The position numbers and the translations under genes are program-made. From assembly GCA_026416815.1 (NCBI GenBank), contig JAOAEJ010000072.1, positions 1 to 64,000 of the forward strand: DNA of 64,000 nt, read 5' to 3'. Numbering within the stretch: position 1 is the first letter of the stretch; each line of letters starts with the position of its first letter. Below are positions 53,333-61,277 of this stretch, piece after piece. This DNA comes from Clostridia bacterium. GTDB lineage: Bacteria > Bacillota > Clostridia > Acetivibrionales > DSM-2933. The notes beneath the pieces were generated by a model that worked only from the letters and a program-made list of their open reading frames with translations, was not told the origin of the DNA and made no database searches.

Positions 53333-54028
53333 TTGAAGAAATTAAAGTTTATCATTCCTTTAGTATTGGTATTCTCGATTCTTGCCGCTGTTGCGGCTGA
53401 ACACAATTATTTCATAACGGGATTAGCATCATCCTTGAAGCCTGGAGATAGGGGGGAAGAAGTCGAGGAGCTGCAATTGAATTTGAAGAACTGGGGTTTC
53501 TATGAGGGAGATGTTGATGGAGCCTATGGCTGGACTACTTTTCGTTCTATAAGAAAGTATCAGGAGGAGTGTGGACTTCCGGTTAGTGGTATTGCAGACA
53601 CAAATACACTTTTGACAATGGGCCTTACCATGGTTGTTGGAAGTGGAGAAGCCTATGCCCAGGCCAGAAGGACGAGTAACGTGCAGCTCCTGGCAAGAGC
53701 AATAAACGGTGAAGCAAGGGGTGAGCCCTATACAGGGCAGGTAGCTGTGGGTGCTGTAATTTTAAATAGGACCCGTGATTCTAGGTTTCCTAAAACTATA
53801 GCAGGTGTAATATATCAGCCGCGAGCCTTTACTGCAGTAGCAGACGGACAAATCAATGTACCCATAGACCCCAAGTCTACAGTTGTGAAAGCTGCCCGTG
53901 ATGCTCTAAATGGCTGGGACCCTACTAATGGGTGCGTATATTATTGGAACCCGGCTACAGCTACAAGTAAGTGGATATGGAGCAGAAAAATAGTTAAAAA
54001 AATAGGTAAACATTACTTCGGTAAATAG
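53333..54028 (+). CDS. sleB: Spore cortex-lytic enzyme SleB
   Basis: 231 residues from a TTG start with AGGAGGGG upstream. A signal sequence (about 5-25) is followed by a peptidoglycan-binding domain (about 36-96, GDRGEEVEELQLNLKNWGFYEGDVDGAYG) and the hydrolase_2 domain (about 115-231), with the catalytic Glu127 in NGEARGEPYTGQVAVGAVILNR. SleB is a lytic transglycosylase that acts on muramic-delta-lactam cortex during germination and is held inactive until then. It is immediately followed by ypeB, its stabilising partner. The region in front (53020-53332) shows no other gene. Confidence 0.96.
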   Translation: MKKLKFIIPLVLVFSILAAVAAEHNYFITGLASSLKPGDRGEEVEELQLNLKNWGFYEGDVDGAYGWTTFRSIRKYQEECGLPVSGIADTNTLLTMGLTMVVGSGEAYAQARRTSNVQLLARAINGEARGEPYTGQVAVGAVILNRTRDSRFPKTIAGVIYQPRAFTAVADGQINVPIDPKSTVVKAARDALNGWDPTNGCVYYWNPATATSKWIWSRKIVKKIGKHYFGK

Positions 54029-54043
54029 AGCGAGGTGTAAGTT

Positions 54044-55435
54044 ATGAGTATTAGAGAAAAATTACTGGATTTTAAGAGAAGGCTATCGGACAGGAAGATG
54101 TATAGTATCGTAGTTTTAATAATAGGTGCGGTAGCTATGTGGGGATTTTATCAGTACAAACACGCAGCCAATTTGAGACAGGAGCTGGATAACCAGTATA
54201 ATAGGGCATTTTTTGAGATGACTGGCTATGTTCAAAATGTTGAAATGCTTTTGGCCAAGTCTTTAATAACATCAACGCCTACTAAAACTGCTGCTATATT
54301 GCAGGAAGCCTGGAGACAATCCAACCTTGCACAGGCTAATTTAGGTCAGATTCCGGTTTCCCAGCCTGTACTGGCAAATACGTCAAAATTTTTGACGCAG
54401 GTAGGAGATTTGTCCTACTCGTTAAATAACCAGAATATGACGGGCAAGCAGCTAAGTGAGCAGCAGTACGAGACTATCCAAAAGCTCCATGGGTTTGCAG
54501 TTACATTGGGCAACAATCTGAATGCACTCCAAAATCAACTAGGTTCGGGAAGAATGAGATGGGGTGAGCTGTCTAACAAAGGCACACCGATTTTTACCAG
54601 GACATCTGCAAAGCTTTCCATGCAGCAGGTGGAAAACATCGATAAAACTTTTCAGCAGTACCCTACATTAATCTATGACGGACCTTTCTCCGACCATTTA
54701 GTGACTGCTGAACCTAAAGGTGTTACAGGCAATGAAATGAGTGCAGAACAGGTAAAGAAAAATGTAACAGCATTTTTTGGAGCTGATAAGGTTAAATCAG
54801 TTGACTATGTAGAGAAGAATGACACACCGCCTATAAGAACCTATAGCTATAAGGTAAGCTTTAAAGGGGCTCCTGACGATCAGAATGCAACTATCGATAT
54901 GACACAAAAAGGTGGACACCCATTTTGGATGCTTAATAATAGAGCAGTACCTAATGCAACTATAAATGTAGATAAGGCAAAGGATATCGGGAGAAAATTC
55001 CTTGAGAGCCGTGGCTTTAAAAATATGGTGGATACCTACTACTTAAAAGAGGACAATACTGCTACTATCAACTATGCTTATCAGCAGGACAACGTAACTG
55101 TATATCCTGACTTGATAAAAGTTAAGATAGCTCTGGATAATGGTGAGATAGTAGGTTTCGAGGCAAAAGGCTACCTTGCGGCTCACACGCTAAGGACCAT
55201 ACCTACACCAAAAATCACTGAAAGCCAGGCAAGGGCTTTGATAAATCCAAAGGTGCAGGTGTTGAGCTCCGGTATGGCTATAATACCGACCGATTATAAG
55301 ACTGAGCTATATACTTATGAGTTTAAGGGAAAAATGAATAATAGAGATTTTCTCGTATACATCAATGCCGAAACCGGAAAAGAAGAAAATATCCTCATGA
55401 TTATAGACACCCCAAATGGAATACTTACTATCTAA
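54044..55435 (+). CDS. ypeB: Germination protein YpeB
   Basis: 463 residues, 15 bp after sleB. An N-terminal membrane anchor (about 20-36, SIVVLIIGAVAMWGFYQY) is followed by a helical domain and three PepSY-type repeats in the C-terminal half (about 240-450: EQVKKNVTAFFGADKVKSVDY, VDKAKDIGRKFLESRGF, ITESQARALINPKVQVL). YpeB is needed for SleB localisation or stability in the spore inner membrane and cortex and is cleaved during germination. The pair is co-transcribed in the forespore in Bacilli. Nothing unusual in the sequence. Confidence 0.96.
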   Translation: MSIREKLLDFKRRLSDRKMYSIVVLIIGAVAMWGFYQYKHAANLRQELDNQYNRAFFEMTGYVQNVEMLLAKSLITSTPTKTAAILQEAWRQSNLAQANLGQIPVSQPVLANTSKFLTQVGDLSYSLNNQNMTGKQLSEQQYETIQKLHGFAVTLGNNLNALQNQLGSGRMRWGELSNKGTPIFTRTSAKLSMQQVENIDKTFQQYPTLIYDGPFSDHLVTAEPKGVTGNEMSAEQVKKNVTAFFGADKVKSVDYVEKNDTPPIRTYSYKVSFKGAPDDQNATIDMTQKGGHPFWMLNNRAVPNATINVDKAKDIGRKFLESRGFKNMVDTYYLKEDNTATINYAYQQDNVTVYPDLIKVKIALDNGEIVGFEAKGYLAAHTLRTIPTPKITESQARALINPKVQVLSSGMAIIPTDYKTELYTYEFKGKMNNRDFLVYINAETGKEENILMIIDTPNGILTI

Positions 55436-55457
55436 TAAGATTGAATAATAACATATA

Positions 55458-55579
55458 TAATAAATTGCAAAAAAGAATCTTCAACGAAGTTCTCCCTAAA
55501 TCTTTTTTGGAATTTGTTACCTTAAGTATATTGCGATAACCAAATTTATCCTTATAATATCATTATCGCAATTTATATA
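55458..55579 (+). repeat. MITE-like 122-bp repeat, copy 3
   Basis: Same element as 3703-3822, including AACGAAGTTCTCCC and GTTACCTTAAG. The ends are GCAATTTATATA on the right and AATAAATTGC on the left (one end less perfect). Internal palindromes GCGATAA/TTATCGC and AAAAAAGA/TCTTTTTT are well kept. It begins 23 bp after the ypeB stop. Confidence 0.85.
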
Positions 55580-55596
55580 GTAAGCGCATATAATTA

Positions 55597-55624
55597 AATC
55601 GGGTCTTTAAGGCTCGATTTTTTG
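55597..55624 (+). terminator. Terminator of the sleB-ypeB region
   Basis: AAATCGGGTC / GGCTCGATTT followed by TTTTG, located after the third MITE-like copy. Confidence 0.75.
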
Positions 55625-55703
55625 TTGCATATATTTATCTATACAGTTATTATATAAGTAAATATTAGAAATTTAGTTATATATTTATTATGGAGGAATA
55701 TTG

Positions 55704-56777
55704 ATGGACGATATCTTGAATAATGACGGTATGGTACCGATAAGTGAAGACCTTCAAAAAGATAGTATAAGAAAACCGAGTATACTTCAGATATCTGTTA
55801 TATATTCAATATGTGTGCTGCTGCTGCTATTTGTAGGCTCCTGGTTTCAGAACAGGGAATTTTACTCGGGCATTTTGATTACTGAATTCGTTTTAATTAT
55901 GCTTCCTCCGATAGTAATGCTTTTTCTATTTAAGTATGATGTCAAAAAGGTACTTAGATTAAATAAAGTAAGTATTACAAATCTTTTAATGGTTCCTGTA
56001 ATTATGGCGTTTGCATTGCCTCTTGTAGGGATTTTGAATTTTGTAAATCTGGTAGTGATAAAATATATTTTCGGCAGAATTCAGATTGAACAACCACCTG
56101 TAGCTACCGATGCCACAAGCCTATTGATTAATATACTGGTTATTGGAGGCTCGGCAGGTATATGTGAGGAGATATTGTTTAGGGGAACTATACAAAGGGG
56201 ATTTGAGAGGCTGGGTGTAGTAAGGGCAATTTTAATAACCTCCCTACTTTTCGGATTAATGCATGTAGACTTTCAAAAGCTTCTAGGGACATTTTTGCTT
56301 GGTGCATTGATTGGCTTTATAGTATACAGGACAAATTCAATTTACAGTGGGATATTGGCTCATTTTACCAATAACTCTCTGGCAGTTATATTATCCTTTG
56401 CGGCTTTAAAGCTGCAGCAGCTTTTCAAGAACTCAGGTGTGGTTGATGAAAATATGCAGAAGTCAGCAGATATAGATTTTGGTGCCATAGCGAACATGCC
56501 CATAGGACAGCTGATTGCTTCTATCATTGTTTATGGAGGCATGATTGCATTTTTCGGCGGTATATTTGCTGTACTTATGTTTGCTTTTATAAAGAACACT
56601 TCAAAGGAAGTAAGGGAAATACCCGTAGATAACACGAGGATTGGGAAAAAAGGGCTTTTAGCTCTCATACCCGGACTGCTTCCTATAGCACTGATATATT
56701 TCCTTCAAGGGCTTAGTTTAAAGGGGATTAATGTGAACTTGGTAAAAGAATTCTTTAAAATCATTGGCGTTAATTAG
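55704..56777 (+). CDS. CPBP-family intramembrane metalloprotease
   Basis: 357 residues from the ATG with GGAGGA six bases upstream (a TTG directly before it is in frame). The protein has about eight membrane helices. The ABI/CAAX protease motifs are in place: EEILFRGTIQRGFERLG (E-E-x3-R), FGLMHVDFQ (F-x3-H) and HFTNNSLAVILS (H-x3-N). Family members cleave prenylated CAAX proteins in eukaryotes; bacterial ones act in bacteriocin self-protection, protein secretion or unknown roles. The context does not narrow this: it is monocistronic between sleB-ypeB and the dnaD-dnaC pair. Confidence 0.9.
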   Translation: MDDILNNDGMVPISEDLQKDSIRKPSILQISVIYSICVLLLLFVGSWFQNREFYSGILITEFVLIMLPPIVMLFLFKYDVKKVLRLNKVSITNLLMVPVIMAFALPLVGILNFVNLVVIKYIFGRIQIEQPPVATDATSLLINILVIGGSAGICEEILFRGTIQRGFERLGVVRAILITSLLFGLMHVDFQKLLGTFLLGALIGFIVYRTNSIYSGILAHFTNNSLAVILSFAALKLQQLFKNSGVVDENMQKSADIDFGAIANMPIGQLIASIIVYGGMIAFFGGIFAVLMFAFIKNTSKEVREIPVDNTRIGKKGLLALIPGLLPIALIYFLQGLSLKGINVNLVKEFFKIIGVN

Positions 56778-56783
56778 GAAATA

Positions 56784-56822
56784 TGGAGGCCGTCTAATTG
56801 TTTATTAAGACGGCCTTTTATT
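56784..56822. terminator. Bidirectional terminator
   Basis: AGGCCGTCT / AGACGGCCTT stem between the convergent CPBP and dnaC genes, with T-rich flanks. Confidence 0.85.
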
Positions 56823-57839
56823 CATCTTCTTAATGCTTCTTATATCCTCTCCAATAAAGGCAAACATATCAAAACAGCCTATTATACGGGATACAATTCT
56901 TTCATCATAGTATTGATGAAGCATTTTAACGCTTATGTTGGTTGAAATTATGGTCTTGCAAGGCTTTACAAGGTTGTTGGCACTTCTTGTATTAATAATA
57001 GTCAGAAGCTCTGCGTACCTTGCAGCACTTGGAGATTCGGTACCGAGGTCATCAATAATTAGGAGATCGGCTTCCAGTATATTTTTATATATAGGGCTAT
57101 CAAGGTTGTCCTCTTTATAGAGGTTCTTCTTATGCTCGTTTATACTTTCAAAAAGTGTTGAAGCTGTTTGATACAGCACAGTTCTGCCTCTATTAAGTAA
57201 TTCTATAGCTATGCAATTGGAGATAAAGGTCTTTCCTACACCGGTGCGTCCACTGAAGAAAAGATTCTTTTCTTCGGGTGAATGGAAATTCTCTACAAAG
57301 CTTAGACATCTCTCTTTTATCCTCAAAATATTCTCCCGGGGAGATAGTTTAAAACCGTATTTTTTTTCGTCAATTGTATTAGGATAATAGCTATCGTCAA
57401 AGGTTGAGAAGTTTTCCAGGTCGGCAAGTTTGATATTTGAGTGCTTGTAAAGCAAGTTTATAAGTTGCTGCTTATAGCAAGTACACTTCTCAAAGCCTAT
57501 GCTTGCCTCTTTATACCCGGTGTCCTTACACTCGGAGCAGCTATAGGAAGCTTCCAGGTAATCGGGAGAATATCCGTGATTTATTAGCAGGATATCCTTT
57601 TCCTGTCTTAATTCGTTAATCTTTAATGAAAGCTCTGATACTACTGCATCGGCCGGAGCGTTTTGGAACAAAATCATTTTGTTATACTTTATCCCTATTA
57701 TATGTATCTGGTCATCAATCTCCTGTACCCTTGGTATTTTTGAATAAACTTCTTCTTTTCTTGATACAAGATTTTCATAGACCAGCCGTTGTCTCTTCTC
57801 GTATTCATTTTTTATAAGATTATGTATAGAGCCGGACAT
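56805..57839 (-). CDS. dnaC: DnaC-like helicase-loader ATPase
   Basis: 344 residues. A zinc-binding stretch (C-x2-C ... C-x-C, in YSCSECKDTG and EKCTCYKQQ, near 98-120) precedes the AAA+ core. Walker A is FSGRTGVGKTF (about 195), Walker B LLIIDDLGTE (about 255), sensor TIISTNI (about 305) and the arginine finger ERIVSRIIGC. This matches the DnaC/DnaI group that loads the replicative helicase DnaB or DnaC onto DNA at initiation and restart. The name in Firmicutes is variable (dnaI in Bacillus). Its start follows AAGGAGGC. It is in one operon with the DnaD-like gene upstream. Confidence 0.92.
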   Translation of the reverse strand: MSGSIHNLIKNEYEKRQRLVYENLVSRKEEVYSKIPRVQEIDDQIHIIGIKYNKMILFQNAPADAVVSELSLKINELRQEKDILLINHGYSPDYLEASYSCSECKDTGYKEASIGFEKCTCYKQQLINLLYKHSNIKLADLENFSTFDDSYYPNTIDEKKYGFKLSPRENILRIKERCLSFVENFHSPEEKNLFFSGRTGVGKTFISNCIAIELLNRGRTVLYQTASTLFESINEHKKNLYKEDNLDSPIYKNILEADLLIIDDLGTESPSAARYAELLTIINTRSANNLVKPCKTIISTNISVKMLHQYYDERIVSRIIGCFDMFAFIGEDIRSIKKMNKRPS

Positions 57840-57915
57840 GTTGCCTCCTTAAAGCCTAGTACTATGGTTTAGCATTACTTTTATTTTATATATGGTTTTA
57901 ATTTGAAAGCCAAAC

Positions 57916-58917
57916 CTACCTATTCCTTACATTGTCATAAAGGTTATCATAGTATTCATCGTCATATTCCCTCTGGTCAAAGTTTCCTTTTTGGGGTATA
58001 TGGGTAACTGCATCTTTTGGTTTACCCTTATTTTTATCAATGCTCTGCTGTTTCTTGGCACTTTCAAATACTATAATTTCTTCCTTGGTTTTAAGTCCGT
58101 TTTTATACCAGTCTGCAAGAATTGCGTCTATGTACCTAAGACTTGGGTTTGTCTTAGCGGTAGTCTTTTTTAATGCTATTTCTATTATGTCAAAGTCATA
58201 CCTGTATTCCATAAACCATTTCTCTACGTATTCTTCCTCGTATTCGGTAAGGTTTCTGGACAGTTTTAACTTTTTGACTATTTTCCCTCTTACATCTTTA
58301 AACTTCTGGTATTCAATAGAGTAGTTATCGAGATCGAAGGAGTTTACAATGTTTTTCTTATGCCAGCTGCTGGCTACAGCCATAATATAGTTCTTATGCA
58401 ATCCATTATTGTCATAGCAGTATTTAAAGAGAGCATACATTACATCCTCTTCAAACTTATATCTGTCAAACCAGTCATCTATATCGGTGTACCATGACGG
58501 AGGCATAAGGCCCTGGAAAAAGGCATTGTTTATTGAAGCTACTATCTCATTTCGCCGCTTATTCCTTTCGGAGCTTTGTATGGCTTCCTCCGGTGACGAT
58601 GTGAGTTTGGGCCTGTACATTTTATTGATTTCCTTTTCCTTAAGGTCATTTAATAGTATACCATTGCTATTTTCTTTACGGGAAATTATTCCCATGCTTT
58701 CGAGATAGATAAGAAGATCTTTAGTCTTATCCATATCTATACCAAGCTTTTTAGCAAGGTCCTTTGTGGATATTTGCTTGTTGTATTTGCTTAAAAACAG
58801 GCAGTATAGGTATAGTTTCACACAATCCCCGTCCATAGAGGGCATATATTCACTGACAAAAATATCAGGAACAAGTGTATCGGAGTATAAGGTTGATTTA
58901 TTTGCTTCAAAAAACAT
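57916..58917 (-). CDS. DnaD-domain replication initiation protein
   Basis: 333 residues. An N-terminal winged-helix part (about 1-85, YCLFLSKYNKQISTKDLAKKLGIDMDKTKDLLIYLESMGII) is followed by two DnaD-like helical domains. The second contains the YxxxIxxxW-like pattern (SLRYIDAILADWYKNGLKTKEEI near 260-285) known from DnaD/DnaB-phage-type proteins. Acting with the DnaC-like loader it opens the origin and recruits helicase. The tail (about 295-333) is polar and disordered. The terminal residues run into the adjacent dnaC-like gene, 76 bp apart, so the two are one operon. Which of the Bacillus DnaB or DnaD roles it plays cannot be separated. Confidence 0.85.
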   Translation of the reverse strand: MFFEANKSTLYSDTLVPDIFVSEYMPSMDGDCVKLYLYCLFLSKYNKQISTKDLAKKLGIDMDKTKDLLIYLESMGIISRKENSNGILLNDLKEKEINKMYRPKLTSSPEEAIQSSERNKRRNEIVASINNAFFQGLMPPSWYTDIDDWFDRYKFEEDVMYALFKYCYDNNGLHKNYIMAVASSWHKKNIVNSFDLDNYSIEYQKFKDVRGKIVKKLKLSRNLTEYEEEYVEKWFMEYRYDFDIIEIALKKTTAKTNPSLRYIDAILADWYKNGLKTKEEIIVFESAKKQQSIDKNKGKPKDAVTHIPQKGNFDQREYDDEYYDNLYDNVRNR

Positions 58918-59164
58918 ATAGGATTACCTCTCATATCATGGGAATTATTTTGGTTACTCTGCCAGGCATTTTCCATTATACCATATAAGGTTAATGTGTT
59001 ACAGAAAGAATAAACCACAATGGGATATTACTGCCAGCGATAATCAAAAAACAGCATACGGTAGAGATATGTTTACTAAATTGATTATTGGCTAAAATTT
59101 CCGAAATAATACTGTTGCTTTTTTATCGGATTTGTATTATCATATTATGTGTTCGAAACAATAT

Positions 59165-59241
<77 letters not shown>

Positions 59242-59276
59242 AAACCCTTGGATTATTAATCCAAGGGTTTTTTCCT
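59242..59276 (+). terminator. Terminator of tRNA-Arg
   Basis: AAAACCCTTGGAT / ATCCAAGGGTTTT stem with a TTTTTT tract, starting at the last base of the tRNA. Confidence 0.95.
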
Positions 59277-59716
59277 TTCAAAATATTTAGATAAGTAGAT
59301 GCTCATTAGTAATATCCTATCTCCCGTGCTTTCATTTTAAATAGAAGTGCTAGATCAAAAACTTGGAAGATTGCATTGCCTGTATAAAATATCCCTTACA
59401 TGTAAACATACTAAGACAAAATTAGATTAAACTATAAAGTGTTCCATTAGTTGTAATTCGTAGAAAAATATGAAAATCAAAGTAAGGCTTTTATTTTGGA
59501 AGGATTTTGGACAGGATATGCGGTAAATGTAAAAAAAGTGACCTAATAAGTGACTTGTGGCACTGGTTAATTTATATACTTTAAGGTATAATATACTAAG
59601 CATATGAGCGAAAAATATTACTAATACTCGAATTTTAGTGTGTTTTGTAGAAATTTTTATAGCAAATCTATCCAACTTATAATTTTACATATTACCATAC
59701 AGTACAGATTATTTAG
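59277..59716. other. Intergenic, no gene seen
   Basis: 440 bp of AT-rich DNA after the tRNA-Arg terminator, without a reading frame that has a binding site. No repeat of the tRNA end (attR-like) was found within the window. The next structure is at 59717-59794. Confidence 0.5.
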
Positions 59717-59794
59717 GTTGAACTTAGTGATTTCCAACTGGGGAAACGTCTGTGGTAAGTGGTGGGTTCCTAGCGGTCAAAAATCACTTTCAAC
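59717..59794 (+). promoter_or_regulatory. Candidate structured leader or palindromic element ahead of the metabolite genes
   Basis: GTTGAA-CTT-AGTGATTT (59717-59733) can pair with AAATCACT-TTCAAC (59781-59794), 14 pairs with a three-base bulge. The interior has G-rich blocks (TTTCCAACTGGGGAAA, GTGGTAAGTGGTGGGTTCC) able to form one or two more hairpins. This contrasts with the AT-rich flanks. It lies about 150 bp upstream of the acyltransferase start. I do not recognise it as a known riboswitch; a transposon end or attachment site is another option. Confidence 0.4.
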
Positions 59795-59946
59795 ATAAGC
59801 TATCTATAACTATACAGTCTTAAACAGAATTGGTTTAGTGTGTTAATTTTAAGACAAAGAAAAATTTACTCCGAATACCAAATAGTATATTGAATGCATG
59901 TACCTTACTTTAATTATAAATAAAATAACAAAAAAGGGGTGGAAGT

Positions 59947-61221
59947 GTGAAAAAAATTGCTTTTGTGTTTCCTGGACAGGGGGCACAGTATGTAGGGATG
60001 GGGAAAGGTATCTACGATAAGTTTTCGGTTGCAAAAAAGGTATTCGAAGAGGCAAGTGACTCTATTGGTATAGATTTGAGAAAGCTTTGCTTTGAAGAAA
60101 GTATAGAGGAATTGACTAAAACCGAGAATACCCAGCCGGCAATACTGACTGCAAGCGTGGCTGCATTCAGAGTTTATATGGAGGAGGTAGGTAAGGCCCC
60201 GGAATATTTAGCAGGACACAGTCTGGGTGAATTATCTGCACTTACATGTTCAAATGCAATAAAACTTGCTGATGCTGTTAAAATTGTAAGGCAAAGAGGC
60301 CGCTTTATGCAGGAGGCAGTAGGGCTAGGAATAGGTGCGATGGCTGCAGTAAGCGGAGTGGACAGACAAACTATTGAAGAACAGTGCAACAAGATTTCCA
60401 GGAGTGATTATACGGTTGTTATTTCAAATTATAATTCTCCTGATCAGATTGTCATTTCCGGACATAAAAATGCTGTTGATTCGGCAGCTGAAGTACTCAA
60501 GGGTATGGGTGGAAGGGTAATACCTCTTAAGGTAAGTGCTCCTTTTCACAGCCCTCTAATGCAACTGGCAGCCGATAGATTGGAAGAAGAACTCAAGAAC
60601 TATACATACTCTCAATTAGTATATCCTGTTATTTCAAATGTGACTGCTATACCTTACACTGGGCATGACAGGATAATCGAAAACCTCTCCCAGCAGATTG
60701 TTCAGCCTGTGAGATGGCAGGATTCCATGGCATATTTAGTCAGGCAGGGAGTAGAGTTGGCGGTTGAGTTAGGGCCTCAAACTGTGTTAAAAAATCTTAT
60801 GAAGAAAAATGCTCCCGGTATTATTACCTATTCTTACGATAGGGAAGATGATATATTAGCCCTGAAGAAGTCTCTTTCCAGTAATGAACAGTCCTCCGAA
60901 AAAGGGCATGTTGAACAGGGGCTGAAGTTGATTACGAAGTGTATAGCTGAAGCTGTCTGCACAAAAAACCACAACTGGAACGATGAAGAATACCAAAAGG
61001 GGGTAGTGGAACCCTTCAGAAAAGTAAGACAGCTCCATGATGAACTTGTAAGCCAAGGAAAGCAGCCTACTCTAGAGCAGATGAAAGAAGCTGTCGAAAT
61101 GCTTAGAACAGTTTTTGCTACTAAGAAAGTGCCGAGCGAGGAGCAGATTCACAGATTTGGCCAAATATTTAGTGAAACTGGGACTCAAGGAGTATTTACT
61201 GATTTTAAGATACCCGAGTAA
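59947..61221 (+). CDS. Malonyl-CoA:ACP acyltransferase (FabD-like, stand-alone AT) with C-terminal extension
   Basis: 424 residues from a GTG start with GGGGTGG upstream. Residues 1-310 are a complete acyltransferase: GQGAQ (10-14), nucleophile Ser92 in AGHSLGELSAL, substrate Arg117 in RQRGRFMQ, catalytic His201 in PFHSPLM, and GPQTVL near 276. Housekeeping FabD ends near 310; here 114 more residues follow (about 311-424, YQKGVVEPFRKVRQLHDEL ... FGQIFSETGTQG), mainly helical. Extensions of this kind are common in discrete ATs that load polyketide or hybrid synthases in trans. Together with the exporter and secreted hydrolase behind it, this argues for specialised metabolism, not fatty acid synthesis. 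No ketosynthase lies in the window. Confidence 0.85.
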   Translation: MKKIAFVFPGQGAQYVGMGKGIYDKFSVAKKVFEEASDSIGIDLRKLCFEESIEELTKTENTQPAILTASVAAFRVYMEEVGKAPEYLAGHSLGELSALTCSNAIKLADAVKIVRQRGRFMQEAVGLGIGAMAAVSGVDRQTIEEQCNKISRSDYTVVISNYNSPDQIVISGHKNAVDSAAEVLKGMGGRVIPLKVSAPFHSPLMQLAADRLEEELKNYTYSQLVYPVISNVTAIPYTGHDRIIENLSQQIVQPVRWQDSMAYLVRQGVELAVELGPQTVLKNLMKKNAPGIITYSYDREDDILALKKSLSSNEQSSEKGHVEQGLKLITKCIAEAVCTKNHNWNDEEYQKGVVEPFRKVRQLHDELVSQGKQPTLEQMKEAVEMLRTVFATKKVPSEEQIHRFGQIFSETGTQGVFTDFKIPE

Positions 61222-61277
61222 GGTGCTTTTGTGGAAATAATAAATAATAATACGTTTTGAATGAAAGGGGGATATCG

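Noticed and set aside
59427-59675. 82-residue minus-strand frame in the gap before the metabolite cluster
   Set aside because: AT-driven Phe/Leu/Ile-rich translation without ribosome site or similarity.
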